Assembly (NCBI RefSeq): GCF_003390935.1
Contig: NZ_QNQZ01000007.1
Location: 248,001 to 312,000 of the forward strand
Direction of reading: 5' to 3'
Source of the DNA: Lewinella sp. IMCC34191
GTDB lineage: Bacteria > Bacteroidota > Bacteroidia > Chitinophagales > Saprospiraceae
Length of the DNA: 64,000 nucleotides
Made by a program: the position numbers and the translations under genes
Shown: positions 26,293 through 34,606 of the stretch, piece after piece
How the letters are laid out: the number at the start of each line of letters is the position of its first letter
Position numbering within the stretch: position 1 is the first letter of the stretch
Notes under the pieces: model-generated
What the model saw: only the letters and a program-made list of their open reading frames with translations
Told to the model about the DNA's origin: nothing
The model's database searches: none

Positions 26293-28428
26293 TCATAAGC
26301 GTTTTGGCGTCAGGCTGTCCATATCTAATTCTTTCACGTAGCGTGGCACCGTGAACCGTTGGCCGTACCGCTCCTTCAGTTCTGCACAACGGTCGAGAAA
26401 ATTCTCGTGCCCGTAGCTGTAGATGTAGCGCATTACACCGCCCGTGTAGCCCGGAAAGCCCCATCCGTATACGCTGGCCAGGTTGGCCGCCTCGATATGC
26501 TCGATCACGCCTTCCTGCAGACACCAGCCGGCTTCAATCACTTGCGCGAATAGGAAACGATGCTTCATGCGCCGCCGGTCGTAGTCATCTTTCGTCACGG
26601 GGAAATGCTTCTCCAGATCCGACCAAAGCCGGCTGTTGCCGTTGAGCTCGTAGTTGTAAAAACCCGCCCGCTTACTCTTGCCACTTCGCTCGAGGTCGTC
26701 CTTAACTTTGATGAGGGCCGGTACGGCGGGGTGCTGTTTGTACCGCTTACCGTAGTGATCGGCCGCTTGTTGCTCGTAGCGCATTACGAGCTTTAAGCCC
26801 AGATCGTCGGCCATCGCCAGCGGGCCGGATTTCATGCCGGCCTGGCGACCCATATTCTCGATCAGTGCAGCGGGATAGCCTTCGTTAAGCATAGTGACCC
26901 CTTCCAGGATATAGGTGTTCAGCACGCGGGCGGCGAAGAATCCCCAGCTGTCTTTCACTACGATCGGCAGCTTACGGATGGAGATAGCAAAGTCGAAAGC
27001 CCGGGCCACGGTTTCATCACTGGTCTGTTCACCCTTGACCACTTCGACGACCGACGTTTTCTCGGCGGGCGAGAAGAAGTGGAGGCCGACGTAGTTCTCG
27101 GGGCGCAGGGTTTCTTTCGCCAGTTCCGTGATGGGGATGGAAAGCGTATTGGTGCCGAAAATGGAATATTCGTCAAGATGCTCCTCCGCCTCCCGGGTCA
27201 CCTTGGTCTTTACCGATTTGTTTTCGAATACGGCTTCCACGACGATGTCACAGTTATCGAACAGATCGCTGTTATTCGTGGTGGTGATCCGGTCGAGCAG
27301 CTTCTCCCGTTCTTCCGGCTGGAAGGTTCCCCGCTCGATGTACTCATCTATTTTATCCGCGACGTATTCCTTGCCGCGGTCGGCAATCGGCTGACTCACG
27401 TCTTTCAAAATAACATCGAACCCATTCCGCAGACACAGGAAGGCGATGCCGGAACCCATCATGCCGGCCCCGATCACCCCGACCCTGCGCGCACGGAATT
27501 TACCAAACCCTTTAGGCCGGCCGACACCCCCACGCACGGCCTGTTTGTCGAACCAGTAGGTGGAGATCATATTCTTCGTCACCGGGTCGGTAGCTACCCG
27601 GGCGTAGTAGCGGCTGTCGAGCCGGTAGGCGGTGGTGAAATCGAGTTTGCTGCCTTCGGCCAACAAGTCGATAATGGCTCTCTTGGCAGGATAGAGGTCG
27701 TTTGTTTTGGCCGATAAACGGGCGGTAAGCAGACGGATTCGGTGGCCTAAATTCGGGTCGGCAGCTGTTCCTCCGGGGATTTTGCCGTCGGGATCGTCCC
27801 AGGTGCGCCGAACGTCGTGGTGCTCCAACAACCATTTCTTTGCCTTGGACAGCATGTCCGACCTGTCTTCCGCAAGTTCGTCGACCAGGCCGACCTTTAG
27901 CGCTTCTTGCGGACTGTACCGCCGCCCTTCCAGCAGTAGGGGATAGGCCCGTTCGATCCCGAGCAGCCACATCAGGCGAATGACCGCCCCGCCGCTGGGA
28001 ATCAAGCCAATCTTTACCTCGGGGTGCCCGAGGCGCATTTTGGAATCAGCGATCGCGATCCGGTAGTGGCACGCCAACGTCAGTTCGAAACCCGTTCCCA
28101 ACGCATCGCCATTGATGGCCGCGGCAACGGGAACGCCGGGAACCTCGAGATCCCGCAGGAACTGCTTTAGCTGCTGGGATGCCTCAAAAGCCCGGGCCGG
28201 ATCCTCAAGACGGTAGAGGTAGTCGAGGTCGCCGCTTTCGAGAAAGTCCTGCTTGGCACTGGTTATGATGACGCCGTTGAGTTTGCCGGCCTGTTTCTCT
28301 TCTTTCAGGTGCTCGATCACGGGCGCGAAAGCCGCCACGATCTCGTGGTTGAGCAGGTTGCCCGATCGGCCCGACATGTCGAGAATGACCGTGGCTATGT
28401 TGTCGGTATCCTTGCGGTAGTGGATCAT
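26293..28428 (-). CDS. Multifunctional enoyl-CoA hydratase/3-hydroxyacyl-CoA dehydrogenase (FadJ-like)
   Basis: A 711-residue fatty acid oxidation alpha subunit. The N-terminal crotonase domain (residues 1-190) keeps both catalytic glutamates, Glu115 (GFELTLAC) and Glu137 (HPEVKIGLIP). The NAD-binding domain starts with GVIGAGMMGSG near 313, and the dehydrogenase has the catalytic His in GLHFFSPAE and Glu in VVEVVKG. Two C-terminal dehydrogenase domains follow. It hydrates enoyl-CoA and oxidises the 3-hydroxyacyl-CoA product. The ATG at 28428 overlaps the upstream thiolase-like gene by four bases (ATGA), as in fadA/fadB operons. Confidence 0.93.
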   Translation of the reverse strand: MIHYRKDTDNIATVILDMSGRSGNLLNHEIVAAFAPVIEHLKEEKQAGKLNGVIITSAKQDFLESGDLDYLYRLEDPARAFEASQQLKQFLRDLEVPGVPVAAAINGDALGTGFELTLACHYRIAIADSKMRLGHPEVKIGLIPSGGAVIRLMWLLGIERAYPLLLEGRRYSPQEALKVGLVDELAEDRSDMLSKAKKWLLEHHDVRRTWDDPDGKIPGGTAADPNLGHRIRLLTARLSAKTNDLYPAKRAIIDLLAEGSKLDFTTAYRLDSRYYARVATDPVTKNMISTYWFDKQAVRGGVGRPKGFGKFRARRVGVIGAGMMGSGIAFLCLRNGFDVILKDVSQPIADRGKEYVADKIDEYIERGTFQPEEREKLLDRITTTNNSDLFDNCDIVVEAVFENKSVKTKVTREAEEHLDEYSIFGTNTLSIPITELAKETLRPENYVGLHFFSPAEKTSVVEVVKGEQTSDETVARAFDFAISIRKLPIVVKDSWGFFAARVLNTYILEGVTMLNEGYPAALIENMGRQAGMKSGPLAMADDLGLKLVMRYEQQAADHYGKRYKQHPAVPALIKVKDDLERSGKSKRAGFYNYELNGNSRLWSDLEKHFPVTKDDYDRRRMKHRFLFAQVIEAGWCLQEGVIEHIEAANLASVYGWGFPGYTGGVMRYIYSYGHENFLDRCAELKERYGQRFTVPRYVKELDMDSLTPKRL

Positions 28429-29636
28429 AGTCTTTCGATAATAGTGGAAACGGCCAGCCCGGCTCCGGCGTCAATGGTGAGGCTGCCGATGGTAAGGTCG
28501 CGGCGTTCCAACTCGTCTAGAATCTGGCACAGCATCATGCCGCCCACGGCACCGAGCGGCTCACCGAGGGCGATACTTCCTCCCAGGACGTTGATCTTGT
28601 CCTCGTCGATGTCCAGCCGCTGGCGAAAGCGGATCGCGGGGGCCGCGAAGGACTCGTTGAACTCGAACAGGTCGATATCCTTCTGGGTCAGTTTGGCCTG
28701 CTCGAGCACCAAGTTGAAAGCATTCACCCCACCGGTCAGTAGCGTCGCATCCACGGCGGACATGGCGACCGCACGGATACGGGCGCGGGCCTTAAAGCCA
28801 AGTCGTTCGCCGGCGGCCCGGTTGCCGAGTAGGCACAGCGCGCAGCCGTCGGCCGGTGGGCTGGTGTTGCCCTTCGTGTGCCGGTGATCGACGTGATCGA
28901 CGAGGGGGAATCGATGCAGCGCCATTTCATCGAAGCCGGCCAGCCCCATTTCCGAGAAGCGCGATCCGTAGGTGGCCAGGGTTTCCATGTCCAGGCTATC
29001 GTCCGGGATCGTGTCCTCCGCGAGGATCGGCAGGCCGCTTTGGTCCGTGATCGCTTCCAGGCTGGCATCGAAGTGGCCCGCCTCCCGGGCCGCCACTGCC
29101 TTCGCGTGACTGTTCAGCGCGTAACGATCCAGGTCTTCCCGCTGCAACCCGTGCGTGCTGGCTACCAGGTCGGCCGCCACCCCCTGGGGGATATAGTGGC
29201 TGTTGATGACCGTAGCCGGGTCGTTCATCATCGGGCCGCTATTGAGATAGGTGGGTACCCGCGACATGACTTCCAGCCCCCCGGCGATGATCGTTTCCCC
29301 GTAACCGGCCGTGATACGGGCCGCGGCGAGATTGATGGCTTCCAGTCCGCTGGTGTTGAAGCGGTTGATCTGGAGTCCGCCCCGGGCCTGCCCCCAACCG
29401 GCGTACAGCAAGGCCGCCCGGGCGATGTTGTAGCCCTGGTCGCCGGCCGGCGTGTTGCAGCCGATGACCAGGTCGTCGATTTCAGCCGGCAGGTCGTCCC
29501 GTCCGCTACGCCGCTGAAAGGCGCGCAGGCACTGGGCTAGGAGTTCAATGGGCTTAACTTCGTAAAGATCGGCGGGAAACGCGGCTCGACCGCGCGGACT
29601 GCGGAGTGCGTCGTAGATGAAGGCTTCGGTCGGCAA
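28425..29636 (-). CDS. Thiolase-family protein with all catalytic residues replaced
   Basis: A 403-residue protein that aligns over its full length with FadA-type acetyl-CoA acyltransferases (EAFIYDALRSPRG at the start, NESFAAP, GGSIALG). The nucleophile Cys of the RFCxSG motif is Asn94 (RFNTSG), the catalytic His of GHPLG is Glu359 (GEPLG), and the second Cys of the TLCxGGG motif is Asp389 (TIDAGAG). It should not carry out thiolysis; it may be a structural partner of the FadJ-like subunit or have a new role. No ATG fits; the frame starts with TTG at 29636 where similarity begins. The reading frame is intact, so it is not an ordinary pseudogene. Confidence 0.85.
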   Translation of the reverse strand: MPTEAFIYDALRSPRGRAAFPADLYEVKPIELLAQCLRAFQRRSGRDDLPAEIDDLVIGCNTPAGDQGYNIARAALLYAGWGQARGGLQINRFNTSGLEAINLAAARITAGYGETIIAGGLEVMSRVPTYLNSGPMMNDPATVINSHYIPQGVAADLVASTHGLQREDLDRYALNSHAKAVAAREAGHFDASLEAITDQSGLPILAEDTIPDDSLDMETLATYGSRFSEMGLAGFDEMALHRFPLVDHVDHRHTKGNTSPPADGCALCLLGNRAAGERLGFKARARIRAVAMSAVDATLLTGGVNAFNLVLEQAKLTQKDIDLFEFNESFAAPAIRFRQRLDIDEDKINVLGGSIALGEPLGAVGGMMLCQILDELERRDLTIGSLTIDAGAGLAVSTIIERL

Positions 29637-29939
29637 GGGCTATGGTTATTAGTGGGACAATATACAAGGCATCCGAGGGACAAATGATTGGTGCATGCCC
29701 CACCTTTTTCGGCTGAGGTAACAATGAGTGATGCGGAGTGTGCGCCAGACCGGCCGGGAGGAAGGCCTAACCAATTCCCGGGAGGGTCGTTCTATTATGG
29801 CTCCACGAAAGGAGATCCGACCGGGGAATGGGCAATCCGGTGCCGGGGTGTTAGATACTCGTCCTGACAGAGCCGCCATTGGTAGAGTTAACTTTGTACC
29901 TGCGCTCGCCGCCCTTATCTTGATACAAATTAGTAAGCC
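29637..29939. other. Divergent intergenic region
   Basis: About 300 bases between the thiolase-like gene and the small membrane protein gene. Short overlapping frames on both strands (29649-29879 and 29728-29958) have no recognisable content. The right end holds a perfect -7 element and the shared ACCTGCGCTC element. Nothing else is recognised. Confidence 0.5.
29889..29913 (+). promoter_or_regulatory. Promoter of the small membrane protein gene with shared downstream element
   Basis: TAACTTTG (29889-29896) is a perfect -7 match. It is followed directly by TACCTGCGCTCGCCGCC, nearly the same as the elements at 427-446 and 11965-11985. The ATG at 29940 is about 27 bases downstream. Confidence 0.5.
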
Positions 29940-30224
29940 ATGCCAAGAACCAGATTGACCGTATTTAGCCGGTTTCTACTATTTATGTTGTTTGCCTTAC
30001 CCGTAATTTACGTGGCTGCCTCCCTGTATAATGGCGAGGATCCCGTAGCCAACGTGAAGGGGTGGCTGGGCATGGAAGACCGCGAAGTGGTAGAAGAACG
30101 CTACGACGAACCCGCCAACGGGGAAACCGAGGCCGTAGATATCAGCGAACTGCAAAGCCTGCAGGCGGAAAACGAGCGCCTGCTCGAGGCGCTCGAGCGT
30201 TGTCAGAACACAAGCGGCAGCTAA
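29940..30224 (+). CDS. Small single-pass membrane protein with coiled-coil tail, unknown function
   Basis: A 94-residue protein with one transmembrane helix (about residues 9-28, FSRFLLFMLFALPVIYVAAS). It is followed by an acidic linker and a C-terminal leucine-rich coiled coil (LQSLQAENERLLEALERC). I recognise no family. The ATG at 29940 follows a perfect -7 element. The next gene starts immediately after its stop (TAA-ATG), so the two are an operon and may form a complex. Confidence 0.65.
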   Translation: MPRTRLTVFSRFLLFMLFALPVIYVAASLYNGEDPVANVKGWLGMEDREVVEERYDEPANGETEAVDISELQSLQAENERLLEALERCQNTSGS

Positions 30225-31109
30225 ATGGACGACAGTCGGTTGACGCGTTTACGTTACGGAATTCATGAGTTCTTCTATACGCTCATGACGTTCCCCCGCG
30301 CCTGGCGGTTCATGATTAACCACCGGCTGTGGGAGGGTCTGCGCCAGTACGGGTGGGTCGCGCGCGGCCTGGTTATCGTAGGCGTCCTGGTGGGCCTGGT
30401 TATGGTCGGTGAGGTGTTCGAATGGTTGCAGGAGCACGCCGACCAGCCGCTTACGGCAATGGCCATCGGTAGTGAATCGCTGCTGTGGCAGTGGCTGACC
30501 GAAGCCTACGAAAGCCTATCCGACGGCGTACTCAACTGGGTAGTTCTCGTCCTGCTCGAAGTGGTCATCTACCACTTTATGCGGCAGACGCTGCGGGTGA
30601 TCCTGGATAAAGAGGTCGAGGAAGCCCATAAATTCAAACCCTTCCTAAACGCGCAGGTCCGCATGATTCAGGTCTCCTTCATGGCGGTGATCCTGCAGGA
30701 GATCTTGATCGGCATCGGCGACGGGGTACTCCCCGATTCGTTGGAAGGCATCTTCGCCCTGGGCGTCCAGTCGACCATCCTCGGATACGCTATTGCGGAC
30801 AACTACAACGAGCAATTCGAACTGACGATCCAGCAAAGTATCCGGCACCTGCGAGAAAACTACATCGGTATTTGCATGGGGCTCGGGTTGCCGCTGTTTC
30901 TATTGCTGAAGATTCCGCTGGTCGGTACGATACTGGGCCCGCTGGTGACTTCGGTGGCGGCCGCGATCGTACTGCGGGAGAAAAGCGACCTCCATATCGT
31001 TGGTTATCAGATGACGGAAAAGGAGAAGCGTAAGGCGGAAAAGAAGGCGGCCAAGGCCGAGCGCAAAGCGGCCCGCCAGCGGCGGAAGGCGGCTAAAAGC
31101 CTATCTTGA
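30225..31109 (+). CDS. Multi-pass membrane protein with Lys/Ala-rich tail, unknown function
   Basis: A 294-residue protein with about five hydrophobic segments (near residues 47-63, 103-118, 150-166, 178-190 and 212-245) and a strongly basic Lys/Ala/Arg/Glu-rich tail (about 263-294) suited to binding nucleic acid, ribosomes or acidic lipid heads. I do not recognise the family. It directly follows the small coiled-coil membrane protein (adjacent stop and start codons) and is 27 bases upstream of the phosphatidylcholine-synthase-like gene, so a role in membrane biology is plausible but inferred. Confidence 0.7.
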   Translation: MDDSRLTRLRYGIHEFFYTLMTFPRAWRFMINHRLWEGLRQYGWVARGLVIVGVLVGLVMVGEVFEWLQEHADQPLTAMAIGSESLLWQWLTEAYESLSDGVLNWVVLVLLEVVIYHFMRQTLRVILDKEVEEAHKFKPFLNAQVRMIQVSFMAVILQEILIGIGDGVLPDSLEGIFALGVQSTILGYAIADNYNEQFELTIQQSIRHLRENYIGICMGLGLPLFLLLKIPLVGTILGPLVTSVAAAIVLREKSDLHIVGYQMTEKEKRKAEKKAAKAERKAARQRRKAAKSLS

Positions 31110-31136
31110 GCCATCCTTCAGCCACTTCGCCTTCGT

Positions 31137-31844
31137 ATGCAAAAATTTGCCGCCTGGTCCGTTCACGTGTTTACCGCTACGGGACTGCTCGCGGCCTTCA
31201 TGGGTCTACTCGCGGTTGCGGATGGCGATTACCGGCTGGCCATGGGCTATATCTTGGTGTCGCTAGTGATCGACGGAGTTGACGGCACATTCGCCCGGAT
31301 GGCGAGGGTAGGGGAGGTGCTGCCCCGGGTAAGCGGCAAGACGATCGACTATGTCATCGACTTTTTCTCCTACGCCATCTTACCCGCTTATCTGTTCTAC
31401 GAGGCCATTGACCTGGCGTACTGGCCTCGCTTGCTCTGCTGCTTTGCCATGCTTCTCTCCGCCGCCCTTTACTACGGAAAGGAAGGGATGGTCAGCGCTT
31501 CGGGTCAGCATTTTGTCGGTTTCCCCGCCCTGTGGAATATGGTGGTCTACGTCCTGGTGTTTGTCGTCCCCTGGTTGCCGGGGTGGGCGATGATCGGGTT
31601 GGTGCTTGCCTTCGCCCTGATGCATTTTCTCCCCGTTCTGTTCGCCTATCCCTCGCGCGGAGGGCGCTGGTGGATCCTGACCCTGGTGGCAACGGTCGCC
31701 TTTATCGTATCGGCGGTGATGAACGTATGGTATTACCCCGAACCCAGTCCGTTGTGGCGTGGCGTGTGCCTGGTGGCTTCCGGCTATTATGCCGTACTGG
31801 CTGCCGTCGATACCTATTCGGGCGACGGAGCGCAGGTAGAATGA
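31137..31844 (+). CDS. CDP-alcohol phosphatidyltransferase, phosphatidylcholine synthase-like
   Basis: A 235-residue integral membrane enzyme. The CDP-alcohol phosphatidyltransferase signature is complete: Asp46, Asp49 and Gly50 in DGVDGT, Arg54, Gly67, Asp71 and Asp75. The segment VLPRVSGKTIDYVIDFFSY and the overall length resemble phosphatidylcholine synthase (Pcs), which condenses CDP-diacylglycerol with choline; head-group choice cannot be proved by eye. About seven hydrophobic helices are visible. ATG at 31137. It follows two membrane-protein genes and precedes a lipoprotein gene, all on the plus strand. Confidence 0.85.
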   Translation: MQKFAAWSVHVFTATGLLAAFMGLLAVADGDYRLAMGYILVSLVIDGVDGTFARMARVGEVLPRVSGKTIDYVIDFFSYAILPAYLFYEAIDLAYWPRLLCCFAMLLSAALYYGKEGMVSASGQHFVGFPALWNMVVYVLVFVVPWLPGWAMIGLVLAFALMHFLPVLFAYPSRGGRWWILTLVATVAFIVSAVMNVWYYPEPSPLWRGVCLVASGYYAVLAAVDTYSGDGAQVE

Positions 31845-31860
31845 CCGCCAACCTTCGAGC

Positions 31861-33537
31861 GTGCTGAAGTGTCCTTCTAGCTCTCCCAAAAGCTTCCGAT
31901 CCTTGTTTCGTACCTGTTCGTTGCTGCTCTTCGTCGTCGTTATGTTCGCTTCGTCCTTTTTTGGGCTGCAGCGGTGCGCGACGCCAACTCCCCCGCGGGG
32001 CGGAGACATCGACTCTCTCGGTCCGGTGTTGATACCCGAAGAATCAACTCCGAACTTCCAGACCAACTTCCGACCCGAACGGATCGAACTCACTTTCGAT
32101 GAGTGGGTGGAGCTGGACTTCCAGCAGGAAATCATTATCAGTCCTCCGTTGGAGCTTGACGCCGACCACCGACCCCAACTACGCCGGCGGACCCTCGAAA
32201 TCTCGCTCGAGGATGTTCCCCTGCGCGATAGCGTGACCTACGTGGTTAATATCGGCTCGGCCATCAAGGACCTGAACGAAGGAAACCCCACGGAAAACCT
32301 CCGCTTCGTTTTTGCCACCGGACCCATTCTCGATACCGCCTCCGTCAGTGGGCAGGTGGTCGATGAGTTTACCGGTGAGCCGCTGGAAGACATTACCGTT
32401 ACCCTCTTCGATAATCTGTCGGATACGGCCGTCTATACCGAAAATCCAACCTATTTCGCGATATCCGGTGAGGACGGATCCTACACCATCGGTAATATCC
32501 GCCCGGGCCGGTACCGGGTGGTCGCCCTGCAGCGCAATCCAGGATCCACCAGCTATTACCCCGACTACGACGGGGTTTTTCCTCCCCTGGCGGTGGGCTT
32601 TCGCGACAGCATCCTGGTGGTCACCGAAGGTGATAATACGATTGACGAGCTGCGCGTTTCCCCCATTCCTATTCCCGCCCTGGCCACCGAAGTCGTTACC
32701 GGGCAGTACGGCCTCATCAAGCTTGGCATGAACCAGGCGGCGGTCAAAGTCGACCTGAGTTCGGGGCGGGAATACCTGCGCAACGACTTCGGGGATACAA
32801 TCCGGCTGTTCTACCGCGAGCCGGCGCCCGACACGATTCTCCTGGGCCGCGATAGCCTCTACTCGGATACGGTGTACATCAGCGGCGAAGTCGGCGATGC
32901 TCCCGTATTGCCGCTGACTACCGTGGATCGAACCTCCGGAAAGGTTAATCCGGGGGAGGGAATCCGGCTCGTATTCAACCGGCCACTGACCTCGGTGGAT
33001 ACCTCGCGGATGCGCTTATATCGGGATACTTTACCGGAGCCGGTTGCCTTCAACTACACGATCGACACGCTTTACCCCGCCGAATTACGCATCCGGGCGG
33101 GATGGTCGGAGGCTTCTCCTTACTATTTGGAATTGTTACCCGGCGCGGTCACGGATTGGTACGGCGCCGCCAATACGGACTCCATTACGCGGTCATTGAA
33201 CGTAGCATCGCTGGAAGCTTTCGGAAGCCTTACGGTGACCATGCAAAACATCAACCCTACGGTGAGCTATATCCTTCGTCTGATCGACGAGAGCGGAGAG
33301 GTGATCGTCGGCACGCGCAGGTACATTCAGGAACGCTTCGATTACGTAGCCGAATATGAAAGCCTGCCTCCCGGGACGTACCTGGTAGAACTCATCTACG
33401 ATAGCAATAACAACCAACGTTTCGATTCCGGTGACCTGCGGTTCGGAACCCAGCCCGAGTCGATACAGCGCTTTGAGGTGGAGGCATTGCGGGCAAACTG
33501 GGAGGTGGAAAAACTGATTGACCTCGAGAACAACTAG
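31861..33537 (+). CDS. Ig-like domain lipoprotein with carboxypeptidase-regulatory-like domain
   Basis: A 558-residue exported protein. An N-terminal hydrophobic stretch ends at LQRC followed by ATPTPPRGG, resembling the Bacteroidota Ig-like lipoproteins that carry PxGG after the lipid cysteine, although the lipobox is imperfect. Residues about 50-155 form a bacterial Ig-like (Big_5) domain. Residues about 158-240 resemble a SdrD/carboxypeptidase-regulatory fold (ASVSGQVVDEFTGEPLEDI). A second Ig-like region (about 355-445) and a C-terminal beta domain (YDSNNNQRFDSGDLRFG) follow. The start is uncertain: GTG at 31861 is the furthest upstream; a TTG at 31903 also precedes the signal. Role unknown, likely envelope or surface. 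Confidence 0.75.
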   Translation: MLKCPSSSPKSFRSLFRTCSLLLFVVVMFASSFFGLQRCATPTPPRGGDIDSLGPVLIPEESTPNFQTNFRPERIELTFDEWVELDFQQEIIISPPLELDADHRPQLRRRTLEISLEDVPLRDSVTYVVNIGSAIKDLNEGNPTENLRFVFATGPILDTASVSGQVVDEFTGEPLEDITVTLFDNLSDTAVYTENPTYFAISGEDGSYTIGNIRPGRYRVVALQRNPGSTSYYPDYDGVFPPLAVGFRDSILVVTEGDNTIDELRVSPIPIPALATEVVTGQYGLIKLGMNQAAVKVDLSSGREYLRNDFGDTIRLFYREPAPDTILLGRDSLYSDTVYISGEVGDAPVLPLTTVDRTSGKVNPGEGIRLVFNRPLTSVDTSRMRLYRDTLPEPVAFNYTIDTLYPAELRIRAGWSEASPYYLELLPGAVTDWYGAANTDSITRSLNVASLEAFGSLTVTMQNINPTVSYILRLIDESGEVIVGTRRYIQERFDYVAEYESLPPGTYLVELIYDSNNNQRFDSGDLRFGTQPESIQRFEVEALRANWEVEKLIDLENN

Positions 33538-33576
33538 GGTAGGCCGCCGTTGCGACAGAGCACCAAGCTTACCACG

Positions 33577-33978
33577 ATGACCTTACAGGAAAAATATAGC
33601 AGCGTCCTCAATATGACCGAGGAGCTCAACGCAAAAAACGCCTTCGTAAAGGAAGAGGCCGGTAAACTCCGCATGGGCGCTAAAGTGGATACCCAACGGC
33701 AAAAGGATCTGTTGTGGGACGAAATCAAGCGGATTGGCGGTGAAAATCCATCGGATATTGAAGCCGACATTACCGTAGCCAATACCGCCTATTACGATAA
33801 GTATACGGTCAAACGGGGGGACAGCCTAAGTAAGATCGCCAAGGATTATTACGGAGATCCCCTGGCATACAAGCATATCTTTCAGGCGAACACCGATATA
33901 TTGGAAGATGCCAACAAGATCTATCCGGATCAGGTCCTGACTATACCTTTTCCAAAGGGTCGCGGACCGGTCGCATAG
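33577..33978 (+). CDS. LysM peptidoglycan-binding domain protein
   Basis: A 133-residue protein. Residues 1-70 form a helical/BON-like N-terminal part opening MTLQEKYSSVLNMTEEL. The C-terminal LysM domain (about residues 79-128) contains YTVKRGDSLSKIAKDYYGD and ends IYPDQVLTIP, and binds N-acetylglucosamine polymers. No signal peptide is seen, as is usual for this YgaU-like type. The frame extends to a TTG at 33550, but the ATG at 33577 matches the family start. It precedes the sigma-54-type hsp20 promoter and may belong to the envelope stress response. Confidence 0.85.
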   Translation: MTLQEKYSSVLNMTEELNAKNAFVKEEAGKLRMGAKVDTQRQKDLLWDEIKRIGGENPSDIEADITVANTAYYDKYTVKRGDSLSKIAKDYYGDPLAYKHIFQANTDILEDANKIYPDQVLTIPFPKGRGPVA

Positions 33979-34012
33979 TATTTTCCGGATTCGGAGGGTG
34001 GAAATCGCATGA

Positions 34013-34057
34013 TGTCAAAAAGTCATGCGAAAAGAAAAATGTACTGACATTTAGTCA
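34013..34057 (+). repeat. Paired 13-bp repeats upstream of the hsp20 promoter
   Basis: TGTCAAAAAGTCA (34013-34025) and TGACATTTAGTCA (34045-34057) share TGwCA-www-AGTCA and lie 32 bases apart, about three helical turns on the same face. They sit about 50 and 80 bases before the predicted start site, a normal place for a sigma-54 activator. Function inferred. Confidence 0.5.
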
Positions 34058-34079
34058 TTTTCGTTTCGGTCTTTTGATC

Positions 34080-34094
34080 TGGCACGAGAATTGA
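34080..34094 (+). promoter_or_regulatory. Sigma-54-like promoter of hsp20
   Basis: TGGCACG-N4-TTGA matches ten of eleven core positions of the sigma-54 consensus; the -12 C is A. The predicted start site is near 34105, giving a leader of about 27 bases that includes a hairpin (GGTAAAC 34104-34110 with GTTTACC 34122-34128). No housekeeping -7 element is visible between here and the ATG. Confidence 0.6.
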
Positions 34095-34131
34095 AATTGA
34101 GGCGGTAAACCAATTAAATCAGTTTACCACC

Positions 34132-34539
34132 ATGAAAATGATCAAGTATAACCGCTTCCCTTCTTCTTTCCGCTTCTTCGATGACGCGCTGACCCAGGCC
34201 ACGCAAACGCGCCGGCCGGCCGTAAATATCATCGAGCGGGATAAGCAGTTCGAGCTGGAAATGCTGGCTCCGGGCCGCCAGAAGGAGCTTTTTAACGTTG
34301 ATTTTTTTGAGGGCGTCTTGGAGGTTTCCTACACCACTGAGAAAAACGGCGATGAAACTCGCCCCGAGTACTTGCGTAATGAATTCGAACTGCGCGATTT
34401 TACCCGCAAGTTTCGCCTGAACAACGAAGTGATTAATGACGAAGCCATCGAGGCCACCTATACCGATGGTATCCTGCGCCTCGTCCTGCCGAAGCGGGAG
34501 GAGGCTACCAAGCCGGTTCGTCAGATTGCCGTTGGGTAA
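34132..34539 (+). CDS. Hsp20/alpha-crystallin family small heat-shock protein
   Basis: A 135-residue small heat-shock protein, an ATP-independent holdase that oligomerises and keeps unfolding proteins soluble. Seen: a short N-terminal arm (FRFFDDAL), the alpha-crystallin domain (about 28-120: RRPAVNIIERDKQFELEMLAPG at its start, and ATYTDGILRLVLPK), and a C-terminal RQIAVG extension. The ATG at 34132 is behind a sigma-54-like promoter with a possible RNA-thermometer-like hairpin. Two hairpins follow the stop. Confidence 0.94.
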   Translation: MKMIKYNRFPSSFRFFDDALTQATQTRRPAVNIIERDKQFELEMLAPGRQKELFNVDFFEGVLEVSYTTEKNGDETRPEYLRNEFELRDFTRKFRLNNEVINDEAIEATYTDGILRLVLPKREEATKPVRQIAVG

Positions 34540-34543
34540 TTAC

Positions 34544-34606
34544 CGGTAGCTAAGCTACCGCATCAGAATCAGCCGTTCTCGCGCCCGCGGGAACGGCTTT
34601 TCTTAT
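34544..34606 (+). terminator. Tandem hairpins terminating hsp20
   Basis: First hairpin CGGTAGC-TAA-GCTACCG (34544-34560). Second hairpin AGCCGTTC (34571-34578) with GAACGGCT (34591-34598), followed by TTTTCTTATTCT. The second lies within the last codons of the convergent mscS gene, so the terminator overlaps coding sequence. Confidence 0.7.

Noticed and set aside
29649-29958. Two overlapping short open frames on opposite strands in the 29.6-29.9 kb gap
   Set aside because: Both cross the promoter of the 29940 gene or its neighbours and show no recognisable composition; they are best read as chance frames.
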